From the NCBI RefSeq assembly GCF_004138335.1, contig NZ_RYFW01000002.1:415501-479500 (forward strand): a stretch of DNA of 64,000 nucleotides. Direction: 5' to 3'. The translations under genes were made by a program, and so were the position numbers. Below are positions 41,555 through 52,316 of this stretch, piece by piece; the stretch's first letter is position 1; each line of letters opens with the position of its first letter. Below the pieces are notes generated by a model, which had not been told where the DNA came from, searched no databases, and saw only the letters and a program-made list of their open reading frames with translations. Source of the DNA: Peristeroidobacter agariperforans (GTDB lineage: Bacteria > Pseudomonadota > Gammaproteobacteria > Steroidobacterales > Steroidobacteraceae).

Positions 41555-41572
41555 GCTTAAGAGGATAGCAAC

Positions 41573-41851
41573 GTGCCTCGTTCCGTAAAGAAAGGTCCGT
41601 TCGTCGACCTGCACCTCGCCAAGAAGGTGCGTGTCGCCGCCGAAAAGAACGATCGTCGTCCGATCAAGACCTGGTCGCGCCGTTCGATGATCCTGCCGGA
41701 TTTCGTCGGCCTGACGGTCGCCGTGCACAACGGTCGCCAGCACATTCCCGTGCTCGTGTCCGAGAACATGGTCGGCCACAAGCTGGGTGAGTTTGCGCCG
41801 ACGCGTACCTTCAAAGGTCACTCGGGCGACAAGAAGAGCTCGGCGGAGTAA
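41573..41851 (+). CDS. rpsS: 30S ribosomal protein S19
   Basis: 92 residues, starting [19 protein letters not shown] with the C-terminal [17 protein letters not shown] motif. It is a 30S head protein that contacts S13. It lies 18 bases after rplB, with an AGAGGA site. Confidence 0.98.
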   Translation: MPRSVKKGPFVDLHLAKKVRVAAEKNDRRPIKTWSRRSMILPDFVGLTVAVHNGRQHIPVLVSENMVGHKLGEFAPTRTFKGHSGDKKSSAE

Positions 41852-41856
41852 TCGCA

Positions 41857-42198
41857 ATGCAAGTCGCTGCCAAACTGAAGTACGCGCGCATTTCTCCGCA
41901 GAAATGCCGCCTGATCGCGGACATGGTCCGTGGCAAGCCCGTCGGCCTGGCGTTGAACACGCTGAAGTACACGCCGAAGAAGGGCGCGCGGCTGGTGCTG
42001 AAGGTGCTGGAATCGGCCGTTGCGAACGCCGAGAACAATCTGAGCGCGGATGTGGATGAGCTGAAGGTGCAGACCGTCACTATCGATACCGCCCCGGTGC
42101 TGAAGCGTTTCCATGCGCGCGCCAAGGGCCGCGGCAATCGGATCTGGAAGCGCAACAGTCACATCATCGTGACGGTCGGCGACGGCAAGAGCGAGTAA
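41857..42198 (+). CDS. rplV: 50S ribosomal protein L22
   Basis: 113 residues. [19 protein letters not shown] is the N-terminal signature, and the C-terminal hairpin loop ([13 protein letters not shown]) lines the exit tunnel. It is five bases after rpsS. Confidence 0.97.
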   Translation: MQVAAKLKYARISPQKCRLIADMVRGKPVGLALNTLKYTPKKGARLVLKVLESAVANAENNLSADVDELKVQTVTIDTAPVLKRFHARAKGRGNRIWKRNSHIIVTVGDGKSE

Positions 42199-42203
42199 GA
42201 ATC

Positions 42204-42902
42204 ATGGGTCAAAAAGTCAATCCGGTCGGCTTCCGCCTCGGCATCACCCGTGAGTGGACCTCGAAGTGGTATGCGTCGACCAAGAATTTTCCGTCGCACG
42301 TGTACACCGACTTCCAGGTGCGCGAGCTGCTGAAGAAGAAACTGTCCGAAGCGTCGGTGAGCCGCATTCAGATCGAGCGTGCCGCGCGCAAGGTGAACAT
42401 TACGATTCACACGGCGCGCCCCGGCATCGTGATCGGTAAGAAGGGCGAGGACATCGAGAAGCTGCGCGGCCAGGTCTCGAAGATGATGAAGATGCCCACG
42501 GGCGACGTGCGCATCAACATCGCCGAGATCCGCAAGCCTGAGCTCGACGCTATGCTGGTTGCCGAAGGCATTGCACAGCAGCTGGAGCGTCGTGTGATGT
42601 TCCGTCGCGCCATGAAGCGCGCCGTTACCAACACCATGCGCATTGGCGCTCTGGGCATCAAGGTGCGCGTCGCCGGCCGCTTGAACGGCGCCGAAATCGC
42701 ACGCACCGAACAGTACCGCGAAGGCCGCATTCCGCTGCACACGCTGCGCGCCGACATCGATTACGGCCTGGCTGAAGCCCGCACCAACTACGGCGTCATC
42801 GGCGTCAAGGTGTGGATCTTCAAGGGCGAAGTGTTCAACACGCAGGAACAGCCGGCTGAAGCGGCTGAAGGCCAACAGGCTGCCGCCGAAGCGACTGCCT
42901 GA
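42204..42902 (+). CDS. rpsC: 30S ribosomal protein S3
   Basis: 232 residues. [18 protein letters not shown] is followed by a KH domain with [16 protein letters not shown] and then the C-terminal domain. It forms part of the mRNA entry helicase. The last about 18 residues are an Ala/Glu/Gln-rich tail. Confidence 0.98.
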   Translation: MGQKVNPVGFRLGITREWTSKWYASTKNFPSHVYTDFQVRELLKKKLSEASVSRIQIERAARKVNITIHTARPGIVIGKKGEDIEKLRGQVSKMMKMPTGDVRINIAEIRKPELDAMLVAEGIAQQLERRVMFRRAMKRAVTNTMRIGALGIKVRVAGRLNGAEIARTEQYREGRIPLHTLRADIDYGLAEARTNYGVIGVKVWIFKGEVFNTQEQPAEAAEGQQAAAEATA

Positions 42903-42913
42903 GGTAATCCATC

Positions 42914-43327
42914 ATGATGCAACCCAAACGCACCAAGTTCCGCAAGGCGTTCAAGGGCCGCAACGCCGGCCTCGCGCAGAGCGGTAACTACGTCGCCTTC
43001 GGCGACTACGGTCTGAAGGCCACCAGCCGTGCGCGCATGACAGCGCGCGAGCTGGAAGCTGCGCGTCGCGCCATGACCCGTTACGTGAAGCGTGGCGGTC
43101 AGGTGTGGATCCGCGTGTTCCCGGACCTGCCGATCACCAAGAAGCCGCTCGAAGTCCGAATGGGCTCCGGTAAGGGCAACGTCGAGTACTACGTCGCCAA
43201 GATCAAGCCGGGCAAGGTGCTGTTCGAGATGGAAGGCGTGTCCGAGACCATCGCGCGCGAAGCGTTCCGCCTGGCGGCTTCCAAGCTGTCGGTCGACACG
43301 CAGTTCGTGACCCGCAACGTGCGCTGA
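42914..43327 (+). CDS. rplP: 50S ribosomal protein L16
   Basis: 137 residues. [20 protein letters not shown] aligns with the usual [11 protein letters not shown] start, so the first ATG is preferred. [18 protein letters not shown] is present. It is a 50S protein near the A site. Confidence 0.98.
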   Translation: MMQPKRTKFRKAFKGRNAGLAQSGNYVAFGDYGLKATSRARMTARELEAARRAMTRYVKRGGQVWIRVFPDLPITKKPLEVRMGSGKGNVEYYVAKIKPGKVLFEMEGVSETIAREAFRLAASKLSVDTQFVTRNVR

Positions 43328-43342
43328 TCCGAGTCACCAGAT

Positions 43343-43549
43343 ATGAGCACCGCCAAAGAATTGCGAGCCAAGTCCGCCGCCGACCTGCAGAAAGAGCTGC
43401 TGGAGCTGCGTCGCGAACAGTTCAATCTCCGCATGGCCCGCGCCACCGGCCAGGCCGCGAAGCCGCACGATTTCACTCGCGTTCGTCGTGACATCGCGCG
43501 CTTGAAGACCGTGGCCGCTGAACAGCGCCGCGCGAAAGGTAGTAAGTAA
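43343..43549 (+). CDS. rpmC: 50S ribosomal protein L29
   Basis: 68 residues, two helices with [17 protein letters not shown]. It lies at the tunnel exit next to L23. It is two bases before rpsQ. Confidence 0.96.
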   Translation: MSTAKELRAKSAADLQKELLELRREQFNLRMARATGQAAKPHDFTRVRRDIARLKTVAAEQRRAKGSK

Positions 43550-43551
43550 TC

Positions 43552-43848
43552 ATGAGCACCGAGAAGACTGACAAGAAGGCTGCACGTCAGCTGACCGGCA
43601 AGGTCGTCAGCAACAAGATGCAGAAGACCATCACGGTCGCTGTCGAGCGCTATGTGCCGCACCCGGTGTACGGCAAGTATCAGCGCCGCTCGACCCAGTT
43701 CCTCGCTCATGACGAGAACAACGAAAGCCGTGAAGGCGACACCGTGGCGATCGAAGAGTGCCGCCCGTTGTCGCGTCACAAGTCCTGGCGTCTGGTGAAG
43801 ATCGTCCAGCGCGCCGTGCAGGTTGAAGCCGTGGAGGCCGCGCCATGA
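43552..43848 (+). CDS. rpsQ: 30S ribosomal protein S17
   Basis: 98 residues. [20 protein letters not shown] and [13 protein letters not shown] match S17, an early-assembly protein of the 30S body. It is about 10 residues longer than E. coli S17, at both ends. It overlaps rplN by four bases. Confidence 0.97.
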   Translation: MSTEKTDKKAARQLTGKVVSNKMQKTITVAVERYVPHPVYGKYQRRSTQFLAHDENNESREGDTVAIEECRPLSRHKSWRLVKIVQRAVQVEAVEAAP

Positions 43849-44213
43849 TCCAGATGCGCACGTTGTTGAATGCCGCCGATAACAGCGGCGCCCGCAGCCT
43901 GATGTGCATCAAGGTGCTCGGTGGCTCGAAGCGTCGTTACGCGACGGTCGGCGATGTCATCAAGGTCAGCATCCGTGAGGCCATCCCGCGCGGCAAAGTG
44001 AAGAAGGGCGAGGTCTATGACGCCGTGGTCGTGCGCACCAAGTTCGGTGTGCGTCGCGCCGACGGCTCGCTGATCCGCTTCGACGGCAACGCTGCGGTGT
44101 TGCTGACCAACAAGCTGGAGCCGGTGGGCACCCGTATCTTCGGACCCGTGACTCGCGAGCTGCGCACCGCGCAGTTCATGAAGATCATTTCGCTGGCTCC
44201 CGAAGTTCTTTGA
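43845..44213 (+). CDS. rplN: 50S ribosomal protein L14
   Basis: 122 residues. [20 protein letters not shown] and [20 protein letters not shown] are family signatures. It sits at the subunit interface. It is first of the classical spc operon, coupled to rpsQ through an ATGA overlap; no separate spc promoter is seen. Confidence 0.98.
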   Translation: MIQMRTLLNAADNSGARSLMCIKVLGGSKRRYATVGDVIKVSIREAIPRGKVKKGEVYDAVVVRTKFGVRRADGSLIRFDGNAAVLLTNKLEPVGTRIFGPVTRELRTAQFMKIISLAPEVL

Positions 44214-44223
44214 GAGTTGGGTC

Positions 44224-44538
44224 ATGAACAAGATTCGTAAGGGTGACGAAGTCGTCGTGACCACCGGCCGCGATAAGGGCCGCCGTGGCACGGTGACCAA
44301 GGTTCTCGAGGGCCGCGTGGTCGTCGAGGGCATCAACATGGTCAAGCGGCACACCAAGCCGAACCCCCAGCGCAACGTGCAGGGCGGCATCGTCGAGAAA
44401 GAAAGCTCGATCGATCTGTCGAACGTCGCGTTGTGGAATCCCGTGACGAAGAAGGGCGACCGCGTGGGCATCCGCACGCTCGCCGACGGCAAGAAAGTGC
44501 GCTTCTTCAAGTCCAACAAGGAAACCGTCGACGCGTAA
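44224..44538 (+). CDS. rplX: 50S ribosomal protein L24
   Basis: 104 residues. The KOW motif ([19 protein letters not shown]) is at the N-terminus. It is an assembly-initiator protein of the 50S subunit. It lies 10 bases after rplN. Confidence 0.97.
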   Translation: MNKIRKGDEVVVTTGRDKGRRGTVTKVLEGRVVVEGINMVKRHTKPNPQRNVQGGIVEKESSIDLSNVALWNPVTKKGDRVGIRTLADGKKVRFFKSNKETVDA

Positions 44539-44570
44539 GCGTTGGAGCGGGTCCTACTAGGTAAACGAAG

Positions 44571-45116
44571 ATGGCTAAGGCAAGACTCGAACAGTATTAC
44601 CGCGACACGATCGTCGCGCAGCTCAAGGACACCTTGCAGCTCGCGAACGTCATGGAAGTGCCGAAGATCACCAAGATCACGGTCAACATGGGCGTCGGCG
44701 AAGCCGTGGCGGACAAGAAGATCATGGACAACGCGGTCGGCGATCTCACCAAGATCACCGGTCAGAAGCCGCTGGTCACGCGCGCGCGCAAGTCGGTTGC
44801 GACCTTCAAGGTCCGCGACGGCCTGGCGATCGGCGCCAAGGTGACGCTGCGCGGCGCGCGCATGTATGAGTTCCTCGATCGTCTGGTGAGCATCGCGATG
44901 CCTCGTATCCGCGACTTCCGCGGCGTGAGTGCTCGCTCCTTCGACGGCCAGGGCAATTACAACTTTGGCGTCAAGGAACAGATCATCTTCCCGGAAATCG
45001 CATACGACCAGATCGATGCGATCCGCGGCATGGACATCACGATCACCACGACCGCCAAGGACGACAAGTCCGGCCGCGCGTTGTTGGAAGCGTTCAATTT
45101 TCCGTTCCGCAAGTAA
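44571..45116 (+). CDS. rplE: 50S ribosomal protein L5
   Basis: 181 residues. [20 protein letters not shown] and [17 protein letters not shown]... region of the family are visible, ending FNFPFRK. It binds 5S rRNA and helps form the central protuberance. Confidence 0.98.
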   Translation: MAKARLEQYYRDTIVAQLKDTLQLANVMEVPKITKITVNMGVGEAVADKKIMDNAVGDLTKITGQKPLVTRARKSVATFKVRDGLAIGAKVTLRGARMYEFLDRLVSIAMPRIRDFRGVSARSFDGQGNYNFGVKEQIIFPEIAYDQIDAIRGMDITITTTAKDDKSGRALLEAFNFPFRK

Positions 45117-45132
45117 CGGCGGGAGCTAGGTT

Positions 45133-45438
45133 ATGGCCAAGACATCGATGGTCAATCGCGAAGACAAGCGTGCGAAGCTGGTAAAGCGCTACGCCGCCAA
45201 GCGCGCGAAGCTGAAAGAGATCATTCGCAAGCCGACTTCCACGCCGGCGGAACGCGAAGCTGCTGTCGCTCAGTTGCAGGCTCTGCCCCGCGACTCGAGC
45301 AAGAGCCGCCTGCGTAATCGCTGCGCAATCACCGGCCGTCCGCGCGGTTTCTACCGCAAGTTCGGATTGGGCCGCACCAAGCTGCGCGAAGCGACCATGC
45401 GCGGCGAAATTCCGGGCCTCGGCAAGGCCAGCTGGTAA
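45133..45438 (+). CDS. rpsN: 30S ribosomal protein S14 (zinc-free long form)
   Basis: 101 residues. The C-terminal [20 protein letters not shown] region lacks the two CxxC pairs of zinc-binding S14, so this is the C-minus long form usual in proteobacteria. It is a 30S head protein. Confidence 0.97.
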   Translation: MAKTSMVNREDKRAKLVKRYAAKRAKLKEIIRKPTSTPAEREAAVAQLQALPRDSSKSRLRNRCAITGRPRGFYRKFGLGRTKLREATMRGEIPGLGKASW

Positions 45439-45465
45439 CAGCTGGTACCTCTGGAGCACGCATAA

Positions 45466-45861
45466 ATGAGCATGACGGATCCGATCGCCGACTTCCTGAC
45501 CCGTATTCGTAACGGGCAGTCTTCTGGCAAAACCGAAATCAACGCCCCCACCTCCAAGGTGAAGGTGGCGATTGCCAAGGTGCTGAAGGACGAAGGCTAT
45601 ATCGAAGATTTCACCGCGACTGACGTCGAGGGCAAGCCGACCCTGGCTGTGCAGTTGAAGTATTTCCAGGGCCGCCCGGTCATCGACCGCCTGGAGCGCA
45701 TCAGCCGTCCCGGCCTGCGCGTCTACAAGGGGAAGGACGAGTTGCCTTCCGTGCTGGGCGGACTGGGTATCGCCATCGTTTCCACGTCGCAGGGCGTGAT
45801 GACGGATCGTCAGGCACGTGCCTCCGGGCACGGCGGCGAAGTCATCTGCGTCGTTTCCTAA
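45466..45861 (+). CDS. rpsH: 30S ribosomal protein S8
   Basis: 131 residues. [16 protein letters not shown] and the C-terminal [17 protein letters not shown] motif match S8, a primary 16S rRNA binder that also represses the spc operon in enterobacteria. MSMTDP could start at either Met; the first has the better spacing. Confidence 0.98.
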   Translation: MSMTDPIADFLTRIRNGQSSGKTEINAPTSKVKVAIAKVLKDEGYIEDFTATDVEGKPTLAVQLKYFQGRPVIDRLERISRPGLRVYKGKDELPSVLGGLGIAIVSTSQGVMTDRQARASGHGGEVICVVS

Positions 45862-45876
45862 TAGGGACGCACAGCA

Positions 45877-46413
45877 ATGTCTCGAGTAGCTAAACAGCCG
45901 GTCCCACTGCCGCAGGGCGTGACCGCCACCATCAGCGCCGACAGCATCAGCGTCAAGGGCGCCAAGGGCACGCTGAGCCTCGCGCTCAACAGCAGGCTCG
46001 TGAAAGTGGTGCAGGATGCCGCTGCGCTGAAGGTGGAGAAGGCCAACGACGGTCGCGAAGCCGACATGGTCGCGGGCTCCACGCGCGCGCACCTCGCCAA
46101 CATCGTGCAGGGTGTGAGCAAGGGCTACGAGCGCAAGCTCGAGCTCGTCGGCGTCGGTTACCGCGCCGCTGCGCAGGGCAAGAACCTGAACCTCACGCTG
46201 GGTTTCTCGCACCCGGTCGTCTACACGGCGCCCGAGGGCATCACGATCGAAACACCGAGCCAGACCGAAATTCTGGTGAAGGGCTCGGACGTGCAGAAGC
46301 TCGGCCAGGTCTGCGCCGACATCCGCGCGTTCCGTCCGCCCGAGCCGTACAAGGGCAAGGGCGTGCGCTATGCCGGCGAGAAGATCGAACTGAAGGAAGC
46401 CAAGAAGAAGTGA
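45877..46413 (+). CDS. rplF: 50S ribosomal protein L6
   Basis: 178 residues with two related domains. [20 protein letters not shown] and the C-terminal [18 protein letters not shown] signature are seen. It lies near the factor-binding site of the 50S subunit. Two adjacent palindromes (GGGCCTAGGCCC and CACATC/GATGTG) follow before rplR. Confidence 0.98.
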   Translation: MSRVAKQPVPLPQGVTATISADSISVKGAKGTLSLALNSRLVKVVQDAAALKVEKANDGREADMVAGSTRAHLANIVQGVSKGYERKLELVGVGYRAAAQGKNLNLTLGFSHPVVYTAPEGITIETPSQTEILVKGSDVQKLGQVCADIRAFRPPEPYKGKGVRYAGEKIELKEAKKK

Positions 46414-46481
46414 TATCGGGCCTAGGCCCACATCAATCGATGTGAGCCGGAAGGTACCGGGCATTTCTCGAGAGATTAGTT

Positions 46482-46832
46482 ATGAACAAAAATGCTCAAC
46501 GACTGCGCCGCGCGATTCGCTCGCGCGCCAAGATCCGCGAACTGAAAGTTCTGCGGCTGTCGGTGCATCGCACGTCACAGCACATTTACGCCCAGATCTT
46601 CGACACCGAGTCGAAGGTGCTGGCGGTTGCGTCGACCTTGCAGAAGGACGTAGCCGCAGGCTTGAAGGGCACTGGCAATGCGACCGCTGCTGCCGCCGTC
46701 GGCAAGGCGATCGCCGAGCGCGCCAAGGCGAAGGGCATCACCAAGGTGGCCTTCGATCGTTCCGGCTTCAAGTTCCACGGTCGTATCAAGGCGCTGGCCG
46801 ATGCCGCGCGTGAGAACGGTCTGGAATTCTAA
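46482..46832 (+). CDS. rplR: 50S ribosomal protein L18
   Basis: 116 residues. It has a basic N-terminus, then [18 protein letters not shown] and the C-terminal [20 protein letters not shown]. It binds 5S rRNA with L5. Confidence 0.97.
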   Translation: MNKNAQRLRRAIRSRAKIRELKVLRLSVHRTSQHIYAQIFDTESKVLAVASTLQKDVAAGLKGTGNATAAAAVGKAIAERAKAKGITKVAFDRSGFKFHGRIKALADAARENGLEF

Positions 46833-46844
46833 GAGAGACACCAC

Positions 46845-47354
46845 ATGGCCAGAGTTGAAAAGAACCAGGCGGGCGACGAGTACATCGAGAAGCTCGTTGC
46901 GGTGAATCGCGTCGCCAAAGTCGTGAAGGGCGGCCGCCAGTTCGGCTTCACCGCGCTCACCGTGGTGGGCGACGGACGCGGCAAGGTCGGCTTCGGTTAC
47001 GGCAAGGCGCGTGAAGTGCCGGTCGCGATCCAGAAGGCGATGCAGGCGGCTCGCAAGAACCTGTCGACGGTGTCGCTGAAGAACGCGACGCTGCACTACG
47101 CGGTGTCGGGCCGTCACGGCGCGACTCGCGTGCACATGCAGCCGGCCGCCGACGGTACTGGCTTGATCGCGGGCGGCGGTATGCGCGCCGTGTTCGAGTG
47201 TGCCGGTGTGCGCAACGTGCTCGCCAAGAGCTACGGCTCGCGTAACCCGATCAACATCGTGCGCGCCACGATGAATGCGTTGAACAGCGCGCAGTCGCCC
47301 GATGACATCGCGGCGAAGCGTGGCAAGAGCGTCGGGGAAATCCTCGGCCAGTAA
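46845..47354 (+). CDS. rpsE: 30S ribosomal protein S5
   Basis: 169 residues. [20 protein letters not shown] and [19 protein letters not shown] are the N-terminal signature near the mRNA entry site, with the spectinomycin-site loop unchanged as far as I can judge. It is 12 bases after rplR. Confidence 0.98.
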   Translation: MARVEKNQAGDEYIEKLVAVNRVAKVVKGGRQFGFTALTVVGDGRGKVGFGYGKAREVPVAIQKAMQAARKNLSTVSLKNATLHYAVSGRHGATRVHMQPAADGTGLIAGGGMRAVFECAGVRNVLAKSYGSRNPINIVRATMNALNSAQSPDDIAAKRGKSVGEILGQ

Positions 47355-47394
47355 GCCGAGCGATTACCGACGCGGATCTAATTAGGAAGTCGTC

Positions 47395-47589
47395 ATGGCA
47401 AGCAACAAGGGCTACAAAGTCACGCTCGTGAAGAGCGTCTTCGGCCAGCTCAAGGCTCATCGCGCCACCGTGCGCGGCCTGGGCCTGCGCCGGATTCGTG
47501 ACACCGTGACCGTGGCGGATACGCCGGAAATTCGCGGCATGCTGAGCGCCTCGCGCCACCTGCTGAAAATTGAAGAGTTGAAGGGCTAA
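47395..47589 (+). CDS. rpmD: 50S ribosomal protein L30
   Basis: 64 residues. KVTLVKSVFGQLKAHRATV and GLGLRRIRDTVTVADTPEI match the short bacterial L30. It is four bases before rplO. Confidence 0.96.
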   Translation: MASNKGYKVTLVKSVFGQLKAHRATVRGLGLRRIRDTVTVADTPEIRGMLSASRHLLKIEELKG

Positions 47590-47592
47590 ATC

Positions 47593-48042
47593 ATGCGCCT
47601 CAATGAAATGTCTCCTGCCCCGGGCAGCAAGAAGACGCGGCTGCGCGTCGGTCGCGGCGCTTCCGCCGGCCAGGGCAAGACCTGCGGTCGCGGCGTCAAG
47701 GGTAAGCGCGCACGTAAGGGCGGCTACCACAAGGTCGGCTTCGAAGGCGGCCAGATGCCCATCCAGCGCCGGCTGCCGAAGTTCGGCTTCCGCTCCAAGA
47801 TCGCCCCGCTGGTGGCCGAAGTGCGCCTGTCGGAGCTTGCAAAGGTCAAAGGCGACGTCATTGACCTGGACGTCCTGCGTGCCAGCAACCTGGTGCCGGC
47901 GTTCTCCGAGCGCGCACGCATCGTGTTGTCGGGTGGCATCAGCCGCGCGGTGACCGTCAAGGGCGTGCACCTGACGAAGGGCGCCAAGGCTGCGATCGAG
48001 GCGGCCGGCGGCAAGATCGAAGCGGTCGAGGCTGCCAAGTAA
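47593..48042 (+). CDS. rplO: 50S ribosomal protein L15
   Basis: 149 residues. The Gly/Arg-rich N-terminus ([20 protein letters not shown]) and [17 protein letters not shown] are family features. It is a late 50S assembly protein. Confidence 0.97.
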   Translation: MRLNEMSPAPGSKKTRLRVGRGASAGQGKTCGRGVKGKRARKGGYHKVGFEGGQMPIQRRLPKFGFRSKIAPLVAEVRLSELAKVKGDVIDLDVLRASNLVPAFSERARIVLSGGISRAVTVKGVHLTKGAKAAIEAAGGKIEAVEAAK

Positions 48043-48092
48043 GCAGCCTCTGACGGTTCGACAGTAACGATTCACTGAACGACAAGGACTCC

Positions 48093-49439
48093 GTGGCCAC
48101 CAAACCCGCCACCGCTGCGTCTCTGTCCGCCTTCGGCGAGATGACCCGCTTCGCAGAGCTGCGACAGCGGTTGTTCTTCTTGCTGGGTGCGTTGATCGTG
48201 TATCGCACCGGTACGTTCATTCCGGCACCGGGCATCGACCCGGTGGCGCTCGCGCGCTTCTTCCAGGAGCAGCAGGGCACCATCCTGGACATCTTCAACA
48301 TGTTCTCCGGCGGCGCGCTGGAGCGGTTGTCGATCTTCGCGCTGGGCGTCATGCCGTACATCTCCGCGTCCATCATCATTCAGATGATGGCGGTGGTCGT
48401 GCCGTCGCTGGCCGCGATCAAGAAGGAAGGCGAGTCGGGCCGTCGCAAGCTGACTCAGTACACCCGCTACGGCACGGTCGCGCTGGCGGCGGTGCAGGGC
48501 GCATCGGCGGCGATTGCGTTCCAGAACCAGGGCGTGGTCGTGGCGCCGGGTCCGCAGTTCGTGTTCGTCGCGACCATGACGTTGATCGCCGGCACGATGT
48601 TCCTGATGTGGCTGGGTGAGCAGATCACCGAGCGCGGCTTGGGCAACGGCATTTCGATGATCATTCTGGCCGGTATCGTCGCGGGCTTGCCCTCGGCCAT
48701 CGGCGGAACGCTAGAGCTGGTGCGCACCGGTGAAATCAACCCGGCCGTGGCGCTGGTGCTGTTCATCATGGTGATCGCGGTGACGGCGTTCGTGGTGTTC
48801 GTGGAGCGCGGCCAACGTCGCATCCAGGTGAATTATGCGAAGCGCCAGCAGGGCCGTCGGCTGTATGCCGGCCAGAGCACGCACCTGCCGTTCAAGCTGA
48901 ACATGTCGGGCGTGATTCCGCCGATCTTCGCGTCCAGCTTGCTGCTGTTCCCGGCGACGATCGCCAGCTGGGGCGGCACCTCGGGCAATTTCGCGTGGCT
49001 GCAGAACGTGTCCACGGCGCTGACCCCGGGTCAGCCGGCACACATGATCCTGTACGGCGGTCTGATCATTTTCTTCTGCTTCTTCTACACCGCGCTGGTG
49101 TTCAACTCGCGCGAGACCGCGGAGAACCTGAAGAAGTCGGGCGCCTTTATCCCGGGCATCCGCCCGGGTCAGCAGACCGGCGAGTACATCGACAAGGTGC
49201 TGACGCGGCTGACGGTGTGGGGCGCGCTGTACGTGACCATCGTCTGCTTGCTGCCGGAGTTCCTGATCTCGCGCTTCAGCGTGCCGTTCTACTTCGGTGG
49301 CACCTCGCTGCTGATCATGGTGGTGGTGATCATGGACTTCCAGGCGCAGGTCGCGGCACACCTGATGTCGCACCAGTACGAAGGCCTGATGAAGAAGGCC
49401 AACCTGCGCGGTTATGGCCGTCCGGGTCAGCAGAATTAG
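48093..49439 (+). CDS. secY: Preprotein translocase subunit SecY
   Basis: 448 residues with ten membrane spans. The plug region follows [43 protein letters not shown] and the C-terminal cytoplasmic tail are typical. It forms the protein-conducting channel with SecE. It starts with GTG after an AAGGA site, in the usual place after rplO. Confidence 0.98.
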   Translation: MATKPATAASLSAFGEMTRFAELRQRLFFLLGALIVYRTGTFIPAPGIDPVALARFFQEQQGTILDIFNMFSGGALERLSIFALGVMPYISASIIIQMMAVVVPSLAAIKKEGESGRRKLTQYTRYGTVALAAVQGASAAIAFQNQGVVVAPGPQFVFVATMTLIAGTMFLMWLGEQITERGLGNGISMIILAGIVAGLPSAIGGTLELVRTGEINPAVALVLFIMVIAVTAFVVFVERGQRRIQVNYAKRQQGRRLYAGQSTHLPFKLNMSGVIPPIFASSLLLFPATIASWGGTSGNFAWLQNVSTALTPGQPAHMILYGGLIIFFCFFYTALVFNSRETAENLKKSGAFIPGIRPGQQTGEYIDKVLTRLTVWGALYVTIVCLLPEFLISRFSVPFYFGGTSLLIMVVVIMDFQAQVAAHLMSHQYEGLMKKANLRGYGRPGQQN

Positions 49440-49484
49440 TCGCTATTTGATGGCGGACGGCCAGGCGGTCCGCGGGAGTGAGTC

Positions 49485-49598
49485 ATGAAGGTCCGTGCAT
49501 CAGTCAAGAAGATCTGCAAGAACTGCAAGGTCGTGCGCCGCCGCCGCGTGGTGTACGTAATCTGCTCCGACGCGCGTCATAAGCAGCGCCAGGGCTGA
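49485..49598 (+). CDS. rpmJ: 50S ribosomal protein L36 (zinc-type)
   Basis: 37 residues, [19 protein letters not shown] at the start and [12 protein letters not shown] at the end. The Cys, Cys, Cys, His zinc ligand set is complete (CKNC and CSDARH), so this is the zinc-binding form. It lies 45 bases after secY, behind a small GCGGAC/GTCCGC hairpin and a GGGAGTGA ribosome site. Confidence 0.96.
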   Translation: MKVRASVKKICKNCKVVRRRRVVYVICSDARHKQRQG

Positions 49599-49626
49599 TA
49601 AGCCTCGGTTGGCAGTCTTTAAAGCA

Positions 49627-49655
49627 TTGAGTTACAGGGTTTTTTAGTTTACAGT
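49627..49655 (+). promoter_or_regulatory. Possible weak promoter before the alpha operon
   Basis: TTGAGT (49627-49632) and TACAGT (49650-49655) are 17 bases apart, in an AT-rich patch 34 bases before rpsM. A CGCG-loop hairpin follows. E. coli has an internal start and an S4-binding pseudoknot near this place; I could not recognise the pseudoknot. Confidence 0.35.
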
Positions 49656-49688
49656 TCCGCGCTTTTCGTCGCGGGGAGTAGTCCGCAG

Positions 49689-50069
49689 ATGGCTCGCATT
49701 GCCGGCGTCAACATTCCGATGAACAAGCATGTGTGGGTTGGCCTCACACATATCTACGGCGTCGGCCGCACTCAGGCTCAGAAGGCCTGTGAGACTGCGG
49801 GCGTCAAGCAGAACACGCTGGTGAAGAACCTCACCGACGCGGAAGTCGCTGCGCTGCGCTCGGCAATCAGCAAGCTGACGGTCGAAGGCGACCTGCGCCG
49901 CGAAGTGTCCATGAACATCAAGCGTCTGATGGACCTCGGTTGCTACCGCGGCATCCGTCACCGTCGCGGCCTGCCGCTGCGCGGCCAGCGTACGCGCACC
50001 AACGCCCGCACCCGTAAGGGTCCGCGTAAGGCGGCGGTGAAGATGAACACCCCGGCCGGCAAGGCATAA
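49689..50069 (+). CDS. rpsM: 30S ribosomal protein S13
   Basis: 126 residues. [20 protein letters not shown] and the basic [15 protein letters not shown] motif are family signatures. It contacts S19 and the 50S subunit. It is somewhat longer than E. coli S13 (118) at the C-terminus. Confidence 0.98.
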   Translation: MARIAGVNIPMNKHVWVGLTHIYGVGRTQAQKACETAGVKQNTLVKNLTDAEVAALRSAISKLTVEGDLRREVSMNIKRLMDLGCYRGIRHRRGLPLRGQRTRTNARTRKGPRKAAVKMNTPAGKA

Positions 50070-50089
50070 CGGTTTAGTTACGAGGATTT

Positions 50090-50503
50090 ATGGCTGAGCA
50101 GAAACAGGGCCAGGCCGGCGGCGCCAAAGGTGGCGCTCGCAAGAAGGTCAAGAAACACGTGACCGATGCGATTGCCCACGTGCACGCGTCGTTCAACAAC
50201 ACCATCGTCACGATCACCGATCGCCAGGGCAACACCCTGTCGTGGGCGACGAGCGGTGGTTGCGGTTTCCGCGGCTCTCGTAAGAGCACGCCGTTCGCCG
50301 CGCAGGTTGCCGCCGAGAAGGCCGGTACCGCCGCGCAGGAACACGGCGTGAAGATGGTGGAAGTGCGCGTCAAGGGCCCCGGCCCGGGTCGCGAGTCCGC
50401 CGTCCGTGCGCTCAACGCCTGCGGCCTGAAGATCACCAACATTTCCGACGTCACGCCGATCCCGCACAACGGCTGCCGTCCGCCCAAAAAGCGCCGCGTC
50501 TAA
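50090..50503 (+). CDS. rpsK: 30S ribosomal protein S11
   Basis: 137 residues. [20 protein letters not shown] and the C-terminal [15 protein letters not shown] are diagnostic. It lines the platform near the mRNA exit. A Lys/Gly/Ala-rich N-terminal segment of about 20 residues is longer than in E. coli. Confidence 0.98.
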   Translation: MAEQKQGQAGGAKGGARKKVKKHVTDAIAHVHASFNNTIVTITDRQGNTLSWATSGGCGFRGSRKSTPFAAQVAAEKAGTAAQEHGVKMVEVRVKGPGPGRESAVRALNACGLKITNISDVTPIPHNGCRPPKKRRV

Positions 50504-50523
50504 CGCGTCGCTAAGGAAGTCGC

Positions 50524-51147
50524 ATGGCTCGTTATCTTGGTCCGAAGTGCAAGCTGTCCCGCCGCGAAGGCACGGACTTGTTCTTGAAGAGCGGCGTCAA
50601 GTCGCTGGAATCGAAGTGCAAGCTGGAAGTGCCGCCGGGCGGCATCAAGGGTGAGCGTCGTGGTCGTCTGTCCGACTACGGCCTGCAGCTGCGCGAGAAG
50701 CAGAAGCTGCGCCGCATGTACGGCGTCCTTGAAAGACAGTTCCGCAATTACTACATCAAGGCCACTGGCCGTCCGGGCGCGACGGGCTCAACCCTGTTGC
50801 AGCTGCTGGAAGGCCGCCTCGATAACGTGGTCTATCGCATGGGTTTCGCCGCCACGCGCAGCGAAGCTCGCCAGCTGGTCAGCCACAAGTCGATCTCGGT
50901 GAATGGCGAAGTGGTCAACATCCCTTCGTACCAGGTCAGCGCCGGCGATGTGGTTGCCGTGCGCGAGAAGGCGCAGAAGCAGTTGCGCATCCAGACGGCG
51001 TTGCAGATCAAGTCCCAGGTCGGTTTCCCGGCGTGGGTTGAGGTCGACGAGAAGAAATTTACCGGCACGTTCAAGCAGCTGCCCGACCGCGAAGAGATTC
51101 TGCCCGAGATCAACGAGAACCTCGTGGTCGAGTTGTATTCGAAGTAA
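50524..51147 (+). CDS. rpsD: 30S ribosomal protein S4
   Basis: 207 residues. [20 protein letters not shown] is followed by an S4 RNA-binding domain ([30 protein letters not shown]). It is a primary 16S binder and, in enterobacteria, the alpha operon repressor. Confidence 0.98.
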   Translation: MARYLGPKCKLSRREGTDLFLKSGVKSLESKCKLEVPPGGIKGERRGRLSDYGLQLREKQKLRRMYGVLERQFRNYYIKATGRPGATGSTLLQLLEGRLDNVVYRMGFAATRSEARQLVSHKSISVNGEVVNIPSYQVSAGDVVAVREKAQKQLRIQTALQIKSQVGFPAWVEVDEKKFTGTFKQLPDREEILPEINENLVVELYSK

Positions 51148-51159
51148 TGAAGTGTTTGC

Positions 51160-51180
51160 GGACGGATTTGAAATCCGTCC
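51160..51180. repeat. Palindrome GGACGGATTT-type, copy 1
   Basis: GGACGGATTT pairs perfectly with AAATCCGTCC around a single central G, 12 bases after the rpsD stop. It belongs to a dispersed family seen also at 51199, 58396 and 61962. Confidence 0.75.
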
Positions 51181-51198
51181 TCAACGCCTTGATCTATA

Positions 51199-51222
51199 GG
51201 GGACAGTTTTCGATCTGTCCCC
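51199..51222. repeat. Palindrome GGGGACAG-type, copy 2
   Basis: GGGGACAG pairs with CTGTCCCC around an eight-base AT-rich centre, 28 bases before rpoA. It is 18 bases from copy 1, so the rpsD-rpoA gap contains two hairpins in tandem. Confidence 0.75.
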
Positions 51223-51250
51223 AACACTTACCTAAACAGGTGAATGGTCC

Positions 51251-52255
51251 ATGCAGGCATCCGTTGGCGAATTCCTGAAGCCTCGCGTCGTCAAAGTGAC
51301 TCCCACGACCGCCAAGCAGGCAAAGGTCGTGATCGAGCCGTTTGAGCGCGGCTTCGGACACACGCTGGGCAACGCCCTGCGCCGCGTGCTGTTGTCTTCC
51401 ATGCCGGGCTGCGCGATCACCGAAGCGGAGATCGACGGTGTGCTGCATGAGTACACCAGCATCGAAGGCGTGCAGGAAGACGTTGTCGACATTCTGTTGA
51501 ATCTGAAGCAGGTCGCGATCCGCCTCAATGCGCGGGAAGAGACCGAGCTGCGCCTCCACAAGAAGGGCCCGGGCCCCGTGACCGCGGGCGACATCCAGCT
51601 CGACCACGACGTGGAAGTGCTGAACACCGACCTGGTGATCGCGAATCTGACCAAAGCCGGTGAACTGAATATGACGCTCAAGGTGGAGCGCGGCCGTGGC
51701 TACCGTCCGGCGATCCAGCGCGCCACGTTTGAAGAGTCCAGCGGCCCGATCGGCCGTCTGCAGCTTGATGCGTCGTTCAGCCCGATCCGCCGCGTGACCT
51801 ACACCGTAGAGAGCGCGCGCGTCGAGCAGCGCACGAACCTGGACAAGCTGATCCTGGACATCGAAACCAACGGCACGATCGACGCGGAAGAGGCGATTCG
51901 CCGCGCCGGCTCGATCCTGAAGGACCAGCTGTCGGTGTTCGTCGATCTGCAGGGCCAGGACGAGGGTGCTTCGAAGGCGGCCGAACAGCAGTTCGATCCG
52001 ATCCTGTTGCGCCCGGTGGACGAGCTCGAGCTCACGGTTCGCAGCGCGAACTGCTTGAAGGCCGAGAACATCCATTACATCGGCGACCTGGTGCAGCGGA
52101 CCGAAGTGGAGCTGCTGCGTACGCCGAACCTCGGCAAGAAGTCGCTCACCGAGATCAAGGAAGTGCTGGAGAGCCATGGCCTGTCGCTCGGCATGCGCCT
52201 GGACAACTGGCCGCCGGTCAGCTTGAAGCGCGACGACGATCGCGACGTGATCTAA
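51251..52255 (+). CDS. rpoA: RNA polymerase alpha subunit
   Basis: 334 residues. The N-terminal assembly domain has [20 protein letters not shown]. The flexible linker is followed by the C-terminal DNA-binding domain ([33 protein letters not shown]), which contacts UP elements and activators. The length and order are standard. Confidence 0.98.
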   Translation: MQASVGEFLKPRVVKVTPTTAKQAKVVIEPFERGFGHTLGNALRRVLLSSMPGCAITEAEIDGVLHEYTSIEGVQEDVVDILLNLKQVAIRLNAREETELRLHKKGPGPVTAGDIQLDHDVEVLNTDLVIANLTKAGELNMTLKVERGRGYRPAIQRATFEESSGPIGRLQLDASFSPIRRVTYTVESARVEQRTNLDKLILDIETNGTIDAEEAIRRAGSILKDQLSVFVDLQGQDEGASKAAEQQFDPILLRPVDELELTVRSANCLKAENIHYIGDLVQRTEVELLRTPNLGKKSLTEIKEVLESHGLSLGMRLDNWPPVSLKRDDDRDVI

Positions 52256-52269
52256 GTAGAGATGAATAC

Positions 52270-52294
52270 CCGGGGTCTCGTGAAGAGACCCCGG
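52270..52294 (+). promoter_or_regulatory. Hairpin between rpoA and rplQ
   Basis: CCGGGGTCTC pairs perfectly with GAGACCCCGG around GTGAA. No U-run follows, so it is more likely an mRNA processing or stabilising element than a terminator. Confidence 0.5.
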
Positions 52295-52316
52295 ATTGCG
52301 TAAGGACTGAAGAACA

